Below, one piece after another: positions 9,966 through 22,712 of a DNA stretch of 64,000 nt (positions are counted from its first letter, which is position 1; each line of letters begins with the position of its first letter). The position numbers and the translations under genes were made by a program. Source of the stretch: Euonymus europaeus (taxonomy: Eukaryota; Streptophyta; Magnoliopsida; Celastrales; Celastraceae); NCBI GenBank assembly GCA_963580455.1, contig OY756965.1:8754501-8818500 (forward strand), read 5' to 3'. A model generated the notes under the pieces. The model had not been told where the DNA came from and did no database searches. It saw nothing but the letters and a program-made list of their open reading frames with translations.

Positions 9966-12900
9966 AACTTCGGACCATCAAAGTTGCTCGGTGTACACTT
10001 TTTATTGTTCTTCTATGTCCAATTTAACGAGTATAAGCTTTCATTATTATTTCGATGCCAAAACACGACTTTCTATGATAAATGGACAAAACCTTTAAAA
10101 GATCCCAAATAGAGAGAGTTGAGCAACTTCGGACCATCAAAGTTGCTCGGTGTATACTTTTTAGTGTTCTTCTATGTCCAATTTTACGAGTATAAGCTTC
10201 GTCGATTATTTCGATGCCAAAACACCAACTTTCTATGACAAATGAACAAAACCGTTAAAACCTCCTCCATATAGAGAGTTGAGCAACTTCGGACAATCAA
10301 AGTTGCTCGATGTACACTTTTTATTAATCTTCTATGTCCAATGTTACGAGTATAAGCTTCGTAGATTATTTCGATGCCAAAACACCAACTTTCTATGAAA
10401 AATGGACAAAACCGTTGAAAGCTCCTCCATATAGAGAGTTGAGCAACTTCGGACCATCGAAGTTGCTCGGTGTACACTTTTTATTAATCTTCTATGTCCA
10501 ATATTACGAGTATAAACTTCGTAGATTATTTCGATGCCAAAACAACAACTTTCAGTTACAAATGGACAAAACCGTTAAAAGCTCCACCATAGTGAGAGTT
10601 GAGCAACTTCGGACCATCAAAGTTGCTCGGTGTACACTTTTTATTGTTCTTCTATGTCAAATTTTACGATTATAAGCTTCCGAGATTATTTCGATGCCAA
10701 AACACCAACTTTCTATGACAAATGGACAAAACCGTTAAAAGCTCCTCTATAGCGAGAGTTGAGAAACTTCGGACCATCAAAGTTGCCCGGTGTACAGTTT
10801 TTATTATTCTTCTATGTCCAATTTTACGAGTATAAGCTTCCTAGATTATTTCGATGCCAAAACAACAACTTTCTATTACAAATGGACAAAACCGTTAAAA
10901 GCTGCACCATAGAGAGATTTGAGCAACTTCGGACCATCAAAGTTGCTCGGTGTACACTTTTTATTGTTCTTCTATGTCCAATTTAACGAGTATAAGCTTT
11001 CATTATTATTTCGATGCTAAAACACCACTTTCTATGATAAATGGACAAAACCGTTAAAATATCCCAAATAGAGAGAGTTGAGCAACTTCGGACCATCAAA
11101 GTTGCTCGGTGTATACTTTTTAGTGTTCTTCTATGTCCAATTTTACGAGTATAAGCTTCGTCGATTATTTCGATGCCAAAACACCAACTTTCTATGACAA
11201 ATGAACAAAACCGTTAAAACCTCCTCCATATAGAGAGTTGAGCAACTTCGGACCATCAAAGTTGCTCGATGTACACTTTTTATTAATCTTCTATGTCCAA
11301 TGTTATGAGTATAAGCTTCGTAGATTATTTCGATGCCAAAACAACAACTTTCAGTTACAAATGGACAAAACCATTAAAAGCTCCTACATAGAGAGAGTTG
11401 AACAACTTTGGACCATCAAAGTTGCTCGGTGTACACTTTTATTGTTCTTTTATGTCAAATTTTACGAGTATAAGATTCTGATATTTTTTCGATTCCAAAA
11501 TACCAGCTTTCTATGACAAATGGACAAAACCGTTAAAAGCTCCTTCATATAGAGAGTTGGGCAACTTCGGACCATCAAAGTTGCTCGGTGTACACTTTTT
11601 ATTGTTCTTCTATGTCCAATGTTACGAGTATAAGCTTTCGTTATTATTTCGATGCCAAAACACCACTTTCTATGATAAATGGACAAAACCGTTAAAAGAT
11701 CCCAAATAGAGAGAGTTGAGCAACTTCGGACCATCAGTGTTGCTCGGTGTACACTTTTTATTGTTCTTCCATGTCCAATTTTACGAGTATAAGCTTACGA
11801 GATTATTTCGATGCAAAACAGCAACTTTCTATGACAAATGGACAAAACCATTAAAAGCTCCTCCATATAGAGAGTTGGGCAACTTCGGACCATCAAAGTT
11901 GCTCGGTGTACACTTTTTATTGTTCTTCTATGTCCAATGTTACGAGTATAAGCTTTTGTTATTATTTCGATGCCAAAACACCACTTTCTATGATAAATGG
12001 AAAAAACCGTTAAAAGATCCCAAATAGAGAGAGTTGAGCAACTTCGGACCATCAGTGTTGCTCGGTGTACACTTTTTATTGTTCTTCCATGTCCAATTTT
12101 ACGAGTATAAGCTTCCGAGATTATTTCGATGCAAAATAGCAACTTTCTATGACAAATGGACAAAACCGTTAAAAGCTCCTCCATAGAGAGAGTTGAGCAA
12201 CTTTGGACCATCAAAGTTGCTCGGTGTACACTTTTATTGTTCTTTTATGTCAAATTTTACGAGTATAAGCTTCGTAGATTATTTCGATGTATAATAATAC
12301 GAGTATAAGCTTCGTAGATTATTTCGATGCCAAAACCACAACTTTCTATTACAAATGGACAAAACCATTAAAAGCTCCTCCATAGAGAGAGTTGAGCAAC
12401 TTCGGACCATCAAAGTTGCTCGGTGTACATTTTTTAGTGTTCTTCTATGTCCAATTTTATGAGTATAAGCTTCGTAGATTATTTCCATGCCACAACACCA
12501 ACTTTCTATGACAAATGGACAAAACCGTTGAAAGCTCCTCCATATAGAGAGTTGAGCAACTTCGGACCATCGAAGTTGCTCGGTGTACACTTTTTATTAA
12601 TCTTCTATGTCCAATATTACGAGTATAAACTTCGTAGATTATTTCGATGCCAAAATAACAACTTTCTGTTACAAATGGACAAAACCTTTAAAAGCTCCAC
12701 CATAGAGAGAGTTGAGCAACTTCGGACCATCAAAGTTGCTCGGTGTACACTTTTTATTGTTCTTCTATGTCAAATTTTACGATTATAAGCTTCCGAGATT
12801 ATTTCGATGCCAAAACACCGACTTTCTATGACAAATGGACAAAACCGTTAAAAGCTCCTCTATAGCGAGAGTTGAGAAACTTCGGACCATCAAAGTTGCC

Positions 12901-13970
12901 CGGTGTACAGTTTTTATTATTCTTCTATGTCCAATTTTACGAGTATAAGCTTCCTAGATTATTTCGATGCCAAAACAACAACTTTCTATTACAAATGGAC
13001 AAAACCGTTAAAAGCTGCACCATAGAGAGATTTGAGCAACTTCGGACCATCAAAGTTGCTCGGTGTACACTTTTTATTGTTCTTCTATGTCCAATTTAAC
13101 GAGTATAAGCTTTCATTATTATTTCGATGCCAAAACACCACTTTCTATGATAAATGGACAAAACCGTTAAAAGATCCCAAATAGAGAGAGTTGAGCAACT
13201 TCGGACCATCAAAGTTGCTCGGTGTATACTTTTTAGTGTTCTTCTATGTCCAATTTTACGAGTATAAGCTTCGTCGATTATTTCGATGCCAAAACACCAA
13301 CTTTCTATGACAAATGAACAAAACCGTTAAAACCTCCTCCATATAGAGAGTTGAGCAACTTCGGACAATCAAAGTTGCTCGATGTACACTTTTTATTAAT
13401 CTTCTATGTCCAATGTTACGAGTATAAGCTTCGTAGATTATTTCGATGCCAAAACAACAACTTTTAGTTACAAATGGACAAAACCATTAAAAGCTCCTCC
13501 ATAGAGAGAGTTGAACAACTTTGGACCATCAAAGTTGCTCGGTGTACACTTTTATTGTTCTTTTATGTCAAATTTTACGAGTATAAGATTCTGATATTTT
13601 TTCGATTCCAAAACACCAGCTTTCTATGACAAATGGACAAAACCGTTAAAAGCACCTTCATATAGAGAGTTGGGCAACTTCGGACCATCAAAGTTGCTCG
13701 GTGTACACTTTTTATTGTTCTTCTATGTCCAATGTTACGAGTATAAGCTTTCGTTATTATTTCGATGCCAAAACACCACTTTCTATGATAAATGGACAAA
13801 ACCGTTAAAAGATCCCAAATAGAGAGTGTTGAGCAACTTCGGACCATCAGTGTTGCTCGGTGTACACTTTTTATTGTTCTTCTATGTCCAATTTTACGAG
13901 TATAAGCTTCCGAGATTATTTCGATGCAAAATAGCAACTTTCTATGACAAATGGACAAAACCGTTAAAAG
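9966..13970 (+). repeat. 4545-bp super-unit, copy 2 (incomplete)
   Basis: This block repeats the previous one in the same order, with few differences visible by eye. It ends earlier: near 13.97 kb the second 318-bp dimer found at about 9.43-9.75 kb is missing and the sequence passes to other monomers. Markers 10759 and 12872 are again 2113 bp apart. Confidence 0.8.
12198..12396 (+). repeat. 199-bp monomer with 40-bp internal duplication, copy 3
   Basis: The same junction again, 2432 bp after copy 2 and 4545 bp after copy 1. With the other two copies it dates the block duplications as later than the register-shift event. Confidence 0.85.
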
Positions 13971-16308
13971 CTCCTCCATAGAGAGAGTTGGGCAACTTTG
14001 GACCATCAAAGTTGCTCGGTGTACACTTTTATTGTTCTTTTATGTCAAATTTTACGAGTATAAGATTCCGATATTTTTTCGATTCCAAAACACCAACTTT
14101 CTATGACAAATGGACAAAACCGTTAAAAGCTCCTCCATATAGAGAGTTGAGCAACTTTGGACCATCAAAGTTGCTCGGTGTACACTTTTTATTGTTCTTC
14201 TATGTCCAATTTAACGAGTATAAGCTTTCGTTATTATTTCGATGCCAAAACACCACTTTCTATGATAAATGGACAAAACCGTTAGAAGATCCCTAATAGA
14301 GAGAGTTGAGCAACTTTGGACCATCAAAGTTGCTCGGTGTACACTTTTTAGTGTTCTTCTATGTCCAATTTTACGAGTATAAGCTTCGTAGATTATTTCG
14401 ATGCCAAAACTCCAACTTTCTATGACAAATGAACAAAACCGTTAAAAGCTCCTCCATATAGAGAATTGAGCAACTTCGGACCATCAAAGTTGCTCGGTGT
14501 ACACTTTTTATTGTTCTTCTATGTACAATGTTACGAGTATAAGCTTCGTAGATTATTTCGATGCCAAAACACCAACTTTCTATTACAAATGGACAAAACC
14601 GTTAAAAGTTCCTCTATAGCGAGAGTTGAGAAACTTCGGACCATCAAAGTTGACCGGTGTACAGTTTTTATTATTCTTCTATGTCCAATTTTACGAGTAT
14701 AAGCTTCCTAGATTATTTCGATGCCAAAACAATAACTTTCTATGACAAATGGACAAAACCGTTAAAAGCTCCTCCGTATAGAGAGTTGAGCAACTTCGGA
14801 CCATCAAAGTTGCTTGGTGTACACTTTTTATTGTTCTTCTATGTCCAATTTAACGAGTATAAGATTTCGTTATTATTTCGATGCCAAAACACCACTTTCT
14901 ATGATAAATGGACAAAACCGTTAAAAGATCCCAAATAGAGAGTGTTGAGCAACTTCGGACCATCAATGTTGCTCGGTGTACACTTTTTAGTGTTCTTCTA
15001 TGTCCAATTTTACGAGTATAAGTTTCGTAGATTATTTCGATTCCAAAACATCAACTTTCTATTACAAATGAACAAAACCGTTAAAAGCTCCTCCATATAG
15101 AGGGTTGAGCAACTTCGGACCATCAAAGTTGCTCGGTGTACACTTTTTCTTGTTCTTCTATGTATAATGTTACGAGTATAAGCTTCGTAGATTATTTCGA
15201 TGCCAAAACAACAACTTTCTATTACAAATGGACAAAACCGTTAAAAGCTCCTCCATAGAGAGAGTTGAGCAACTTTGGACCATCAAAGTTGCTCGGTGTA
15301 CACTTTTTATTGTTCTTTTATGTCAAATTTTACGAGTATAAGATTCCGATATTTTTTCGATTCCAAAACACGAACTTTCTATGACAAATGGACAAAACCG
15401 TTGAAAGCTCCTCCATATAGAGAGTTGAGCAACTTCGGATCATCGAAGTTGCTCGGTGTACACTTTTTATTAATCTTCTATGTCCAATGTTACGAGTATA
15501 AACTTCGTAGATTATTTCGATTCCAAAACAATAACTTTCATTTACAAATGGACAAAACCGTTAAAAGCTCCACCATAGAGAGAGTTGAGCAACTTCGGAC
15601 CATCAATGTTGCTCGGTGTACACTTTTTATTGTTCTTCTATGTCCAATTTTACGAGTATAAGCTTCCGAGATTATTTCGATGCCAAAACAACAACTTTCT
15701 ATGACAAATGGACAAAACCGTTAAAAGCTTCTCCATAGAGAGAGTTGAGCGACTTTGGACCATTAAAGTTGCTCGGTATACACTTTTTATTGTTCTTTTA
15801 TGTCAAATTTTACGAGTATAAGATTACGATATTTTTTCGATTCCAAAACACCAACTTTCTATGACAAATGGACAAAACCGTTGAAAGCTCCTCCATATAG
15901 AGAGTTGAGCAACTTCGGACCATCGAAGTTGCTCGGTGTACACTTTTTATTAATCTTCTATGTCCAATTTTACGAGTATAAGCTTCCTAGATTATTTTGA
16001 TGCCAAAACGACAACTTTCAATGACAAATAGACAAAACCGTTAAAAGCTCGTCCATATAGAGAGTTGAGCAACTTCGGATCATCAATGTTGCTCCGTCTA
16101 TACTTTTTATTGTTCTTTTATGTCCGATTTTCCGAGTATAAGTTTTCGTTATTATTTCAATGCCAAAACACCAACTTTCTATGAGAAATGGACAAAACCG
16201 TTAAAAGATCCCAAATAGAGAGAGTTCAGCAACTTCGGACCATCAAAGTTGCTCGGTGTACATTTTTTAGTGTTCTTCTATGTCCAATTTTACGAGTATA
16301 TGCTTCGT
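13971..16308 (+). repeat. Mixed satellite monomers
   Basis: Many subtypes are interleaved without a clear local period. The last monomer with CACCACTTTCTATGATAAA before the 16-33 kb domain lies near 14.9 kb. No non-satellite DNA is seen. Confidence 0.7.
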
Positions 16309-17299
16309 AGATTATTTCAATGCCAAAACACCAACTTTCTATGACAAATGGACAAAACCGTTAAAAGCTCCCAAATAGAGAGAGTTGAGCAACTTCGGAC
16401 CATCAAAGTTGCTCGGTGTACACTTTGTATAGTTCTTCTATGTCCAACTTTACGAGTATAAGCTTCGTAGATTATTTCGATGCCAAAACAACGACTTTCT
16501 ATTACAAATGGACAAAACCGTTAAAAGCTCCTCCATAGGGAGAGTTGAGCAACTTCGGACTATCAAAGTTGCTCGGTGTACACTTTTTATTGTTCTTTTA
16601 TGTCAAATTTTACGAGTATAAGATTCTGATATTTTTTCGATGACAAAACACCAACTTTCTATGACAAATGGACAAAACCGTTAAAAGCTCCTCCATATAG
16701 AGAGTTGAGCAACTTCGGACCATCAAAGTTGCTCGGTGTACACTTTTTAGTGTTCTTCTATGTCCAATTTTACGAGTATAAGCTTCGTAGATTATTTAGA
16801 TGCCAAAACACCAACTTTCTATGACAAATGAACAAAACCGTTAAAAGCTCCTCCATATAGAGAGTTGAGCAACTTCGGACCATTAAAGTTGCTCGGTGTA
16901 CAATTTTTATTGTTCTTCTATGTATAATGTTACGAGTATAAGCTTCGTAGATTATTTCGATGCCATAACAACAACTTTCTATTACAAATAGACAAAACCG
17001 TTAAAAGCTCCTCCATAGAGAGAGTTGAGCAACTTTGGACCATCAAAGTTGCTCGGTGTACACTTTTTATTGTTTTTTTATGTCAAATTTTACGAGTATA
17101 AGATTCCGATATTTTTTCGATTCCAAAACACCAACTTTCTATGACAAATGAACAAAACCGTTGAAAGCTTTTCCATATAGTGAGTTGAGCAACTTCGGAC
17201 CATCGAAGTTGCTCGGTGTACACTTTTTATTAATCTTCTATGTCCAATTTTACGAGTATAAGCTTCCTAGATTATTTTGATGCCAAAACGACAACTTTC

Positions 17300-17320
17300 T
17301 ATGACAAATGCAAATGGACA
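17300..17320 (+). repeat. 6-bp tandem duplication in one monomer (copy 1)
   Basis: GACAAATGCAAATGGAC replaces the usual GACAAATGGAC, a duplication of CAAATG that makes a 166-bp monomer. It is a private marker shared only with the copy near 23.71 kb. Confidence 0.8.
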
Positions 17321-18309
17321 AAACCGTTAAAAGCTCATCCATATAGAGAGTTAAGCAACTTCGGATCATCAAAGTTGCTCGGTCTATACTTTTTATTGTT
17401 CTTTTATGTCCGATTTTCCGAGTATAAGTTTTCGTTATTATTTCAATGCCAAAACACCAACTTTCTATGAGAAATGGACAAAACCGTTAAAAGATCCCAA
17501 ATAGAGAGAGTTCAGCAACTTCGGACCATCAAAGTTGCTCGGTGTACATTTTTTAGTGTTCTTCTATGTCCAATTTTACGAGTATAAGCTTCGTAGATTA
17601 TTTCAATGCCAAAACACCAACTTTCTATGACAAATGGACAAAACCGTTAAAAGCTCCCAAATAGAGAGAGTTGAGCAACTTCGGACCATCAAAGTTGCTC
17701 GGTGTACACTTTGTATAGTTCTTCTATGTCCAATTTTACGAATATAAGCTTCGTAGATTATTTCGATGCCAAAACGACGACTTTCTATTACAAATGGACA
17801 AAACCGTTAAAAGCTCCTCCATAGAGAGAGTTGAGCAACTTCGGACTATCATAGTTGCTCGGTGTACACTTTTTATTGTTCTTTTATGTCAAATTTTACG
17901 AGTATAAGATTCTGATATTTTTTCGATGCCAAAACACCATCTTTCTATGACAAATGGACAAAACCGTTAAAAGCTCCTCCATATAAAGAGTTGAGCAACT
18001 TCGGACCATCAAAGTTGCTCGGTGTACACTTTTTAGTGTTCTTCTATGTCCAATTTTACAAGTATAAGCTTCGTAGATTATTTAGATGCCAAAACACCAA
18101 CTTTCTATGACAAATGAACAAAACCGTTAAAAGCTCCTCCATATAGAGAGTTGAGCAACTTCGGACCATCAAAGTTGCTCGGTGTACACTTTTTATTGTT
18201 CTTCAATGTATAATGTTACGAGTATAAGCTTCGTAGATTATTTCGATGCCAAAACAACAACTTTCTATTACAAATGGACAAAACCATTATAAGCTCCTCC
18301 ATAGAGAGA

Positions 18310-20230
18310 GTTGAGCAACTTCGGACCATCAAAGTTGCTCGGTGTACATTTTTTAGTGTTCTTCTATGTCCAATTTTATGAGTATAAGCTTCGTAGATTA
18401 TTTCCATGCCACAACACCAACTTTCTATGACAAATGGACAAAACCGTTGAAAGCACCTCCATATAGAGAGTTGAGCAACTTCGGACCATCGAAGTTGCTC
18501 GGTGTACACTTGTTATTAATCTTCTATGTCCAATATTACGAGTATAAACTTCGTAGATTATTTCGATGCCAAAACAACAACTTTCAGTTACAAATGGACA
18601 AAACCGTTAAAAGCTCCACCATAGAGAGAGTTGAGCAACTTCGGACCATCAATGTTGCTCGGTGTACACTTTTTATTGTTCTTCTATGTCCAATTTTACG
18701 AGTATAAGCTTCCGAGATTATTTCAATGCCAAAACACCAACTTTCTATGACAAAAGGACAAAACCGTTAAAAGCTTCTCCATAGAGAGAGTTGAGCAACT
18801 TTGGACCATTAAAGTTGTCCGGTGTACACTTTTTATTGTTCTTTTATGTCAAATTTTACAAGTATAAGATTCCGATATTTTTTCGATTCCAAAACACCAA
18901 CTTTCTATGACAAATGAACAAAACCGTTGAAAGCTCCTCCATATAGAGAGTTGAGCAACTTCGGACCATCGAAGTTGCTCGGTGTACACTTTTTATTCAT
19001 CTTCTATGTCCAATTTTACGAGTATAAGCTTCCTAGATTATTTTGATGCCAAAACGACAAGTTTCTATGACAAATGGACAAAACCGTTAAAAGCTCGTCC
19101 AAATAGAGAGTTGAGCAACTTCGGATCATCAAAGTTGCTCCCTCTACACTTTTTATTGTTCTTTTATGTCCGATTTTCCGACTATAAGTTTTCGTTATTA
19201 TTTCAATGCCAAAACACCAACTTCCTATGAGAAATGGACAAAACCGTTAAAAGATCCCAAATAGAGAGAGTTCAGCAACTTCGGACCATCAAAGTTGCTC
19301 GGTGTACATTTTTTAGTGTTCTTCTATGTCCAATTTTATGAGTATAAGCTTCGTAGATTATTTCCATGCCAAAACACCAACTTTCTATGACAAATGGACA
19401 AAACCGTTGAAAGCTCCTCCATATAGAGAGTTGAGCAACTTCGGACCATCGAAGTTGCTCGGTGTACACTTTTTATTAATCTTCTATGTCCAATGTTACG
19501 AGTATAAACTTCGTAGATTATTTCGATGCCAAAACAACAACTTTCAGTTACAAATGGACAAAACCGTTAAAAGCTCCACCATAGAGAGAGTTGAGCAACT
19601 TCGGACCATCAATGTTGCTCGGTGTACACTTTTTATTGTTCTTCTATGTCCAATTTTACGAGTATAAGCTTCCGAGATTATTTCGATGCCAAAACAACAA
19701 CTTTTTATGACAAAAGGACAAAACCGTTAAAAGCTTCTCCATAGAGAGAGTTGAGCAACTTTGGACCGTTAAAGTTGCTCGGTGTACACTTTTTATTGTT
19801 CTTTTATGTCAAATTTTACAAGTATAAGATTCCGATATTTTTTCGATTCCAAAACAACAACTTTCTATGACAAATGAACAAAACCGTTGAAAGCTCCTCC
19901 ATATAGAGAGTTGAGCAACTTCGGATCATCGAAGTTGCTCGGTGTACACTTTTTATTAATCTTCTATGTCCAATTTTACGAGTATAAGCTTCCTAGATTA
20001 TTTTGATGCCAAAACGACAACTTTCTATGACAAATGGACAAAACCGTTAAAAGCTCGTCCAAATAGAGAGTTGAGCAACTTCGGATCATCAAAGTTGCTC
20101 CGTCTACACTTTTTATTGTTCTTTTATGTCCGATTTTCCGAGTATAAGTTTTCGTTATTATTTCAATGCCAAAACACCAACTTCCTATGAGAAATGGACA
20201 AAACCGTTAAAAGATCCCAAATAGAGAGAG
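18310..20230 (+). repeat. 6-monomer (960-bp) unit, two copies
   Basis: Markers at 18366, 18707 and 19230 recur at 19326, 19667 and 20190, all 960 bp apart. The pair is present again in the second 6404-bp unit, near 24.71-26.63 kb. It therefore predates the 6404-bp duplication. Confidence 0.8.
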
Positions 20231-20830
20231 TTCAGCAACTTCGGACCATCAAAATTGCTCGGTGTACATTTTTTAGTGTTCTTCTATGTCCAATTTTACG
20301 AGTATAAGCTTCGTAGATTATTTCAATGCCAAAACACCAACTTTCTATGACAAATGGTCAAAACCGTTAAAAGCTCCCAAATAGAGAGAGTTGAGCAACT
20401 TCAGACCATCAAAGTTGCTCTGTGTACACTTTGTATTGTTCTTCTATGTCCAATTTTAAGAGTATAAGCTTCGTAGATTATTTCGATGCCAAAACGACGA
20501 CTTTCTTCTACAAATGGACAAAACCGTTAAAAGCTCCTCCATAGAGAGAGTTGAGCAACTTCGGACTACCGAAGTTGCTCGGTGTACACTTTTTATTAAT
20601 CTTCTATGTCCAATTTTACGAGTATAAGCTTCCTAGATTATTTTGATGCCAAAACGACAACTTTCTATGACAAATGGACAAAACCTTTAAAAGCTCGTCC
20701 AAATAGAGAGTTGAGCAACTTCGGATCATCAAAGTTGCTCCGTCTACACTTTTTATTGTTCTTTTATGTCCGATTTTCCGAGTATAAGTTTTCGTTATTA
20801 TTTCAATGCCAAAACACCAACATTCTATGA
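19940..20830 (+). repeat. 4-monomer (640-bp) spacing
   Basis: A two-monomer segment at about 19.94-20.19 kb, with GCTCGTCCAAATAG and TCCGAGTATAAGTTTTC, recurs 640 bp later at 20.58-20.83 kb. The same arrangement is found at 26.34-27.23 kb. Confidence 0.7.
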
Positions 20831-21839
20831 CAAATGGACAAAACCGTTAAAAGCTCCCAAATAGAGAGAGTTGAGCAACTTCGGACCATCAAAGTTGCTC
20901 GGTGTACACTTTGTATAGTTCTTCTATGTCCAATTTTACGAGTATAAGCTTCGTAGATTATTTCGATGCCAAAACAATGATTTTCTATTACAAATGGACA
21001 AAACCGTTAAAAGCTCCTCCATAGAGAGAGTTGAGCAACTTCGGACTATCAAAGTTGCTCGGTGTACACTTTTTATTGTTCTTTTATGTCAAATTTTACG
21101 AGTATAAGATTCTGATATTTTTTCGATGCCAAAACACCAACTTTCTATGAAAAATGGACAAAACCGTTAAAAGCTCCTCCATATAGAGAGTTGAGCAACT
21201 TCGGACCATCAAAGTTGCTCGGTGTACACTTTTTAGTGTTCTTCTATGTCCAATTTTACGAGTATAAGCTTCGTAGATTATTTAGATGCCAAAACACCAA
21301 CTTTCTATGACAAATGGACAAAACCATTAAAAGCTCCTCCATATAGAGAGTTGAGCAACTTCGGACCATCAAAGTTGCTCGGTGTACACTTTTTATTGTT
21401 CTTCTATGTATAATGTTACGAGTATAAACTTCGTAGATTATTTCGATGCCAAAACAACAACTTTCAGTTACAAATGGACAAAACCGTTAAAAGCTCCACC
21501 ATAGAGAGAGTTGAGCAACTTCGGACTATCAAAGTTGCTCGGTGTACACTTTTTATTGTTCTTTTATGTCAAATATTTCGAGTATAAGATTCTGATATTT
21601 TTTCGATGCCAAAACACCAACGTTCTATGACAAATGGACAAAACCGTTAAAAGCTCCTCCATATAGAGAGTTGAGCAACTTCGGACCATCAAAGTTGCTC
21701 GGTGTACACTTTTTAGTGTTTTTCTATGTCCAATTTTACGAGTATAAACTTCGTAGATTATTTCGATGCAAAACAACGACTTTCTATTACAAATGGACAA
21801 AACCGTTAAAAGCTCCTCCATAGAGAGAGTTGAGCAACT

Positions 21840-22705
21840 TCGGACTATCAAAGTTGCTCGGTGTACACTTTTTATTGTTCTTTTATGTCAAATTTTACGA
21901 GTATAAGATTCTGATATTTTTTTGATGCCAAAACACCAACTTTCTATGACAAATGGACAAAACCGTTAAAAGCTTCTCCTTATAGAGAGTTGAGCAACTT
22001 CGGACCATCAAAGTTGCTCGGTGTACACTTTTTAGTGTTCTTCTATGTCCAATTTTACGAGTATAAGCTTCGTAGATTATTTAGATGCCAAAACAACAAC
22101 TTTCTATTACAAATGGACAAAACCGTTAAAAGCTCCACCATAGAGAGAGTTGAGCAACTTCGGACCATCAATGTTGCTCGGTGTACACTTTTTATTGTTC
22201 TTCTATGTCCAATTTTACGAGTATAAACTTCGTAGATTATTTCGATGCCAAAACAACAACTTTCTATGACAAAAGGACAAAACCGTTAAAAACTTCTCCA
22301 TAGAGAGAGTTGAGCAACTTCGGACTATCAAAGTTGCTCGGTGTACACTTTTTATTGTTCTTTTATGTCAAATTTTACGAGTATAAGATTCTGATATTTT
22401 TTTGATGCCAAAACACCAACTTTCTATGACAAATGGACAAAACCGTTAAAAGCTTCTCCTTATAGAGAGTTGAGCAACTTCGGACCATCAAAGTTGCTCG
22501 GTGTACACTTTTTAGTGTTCTTCTATGTCCAATTTTACGAGTATAAGCTTCGTAGATTATTTAGATGCCAAAACAACAACTTTCTATTACAAATGGACAA
22601 AACCGTTAAAAGCTCCACCATAGAGAGAGTTGAGCAACTTCGGACCATCAATGTTGCTCGGTGTACACTTTTTATTGTTCTTCTATGTCCAATTTTACGA
22701 GTATA
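21840..22705 (+). repeat. 3-monomer (480-bp) tandem duplication
   Basis: The sequence at about 21840-22225 is repeated at 22320-22705, including the private run ATTTTTTTGATGCC and GCTTCTCCTTATAG. The second 6404-bp unit has only one copy, near 28.26-28.65 kb. The extra trimer is thus a difference between the two large copies. Confidence 0.82.
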
Positions 22706-22712
22706 AGCTTCG

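Larger units (their letters stand above)
16309..22712 (+). repeat. 6404-bp (about 40-monomer) unit, copy 1
   Basis: Markers here recur at a constant 6404-6405 bp downstream: 17240 to 23645, 18509 to 24914, 19966 to 26370, 20606 to 27010, 21564 to 27968 and 21990 to 28394. Differences between copies are scattered single bases, for example ATTTTTTCG against AGTTTTTCG near 17.11/23.51 kb. Shorter repeats are nested inside. Start is placed where the match to copy 2 begins and may be off by tens of bases. Confidence 0.88.
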
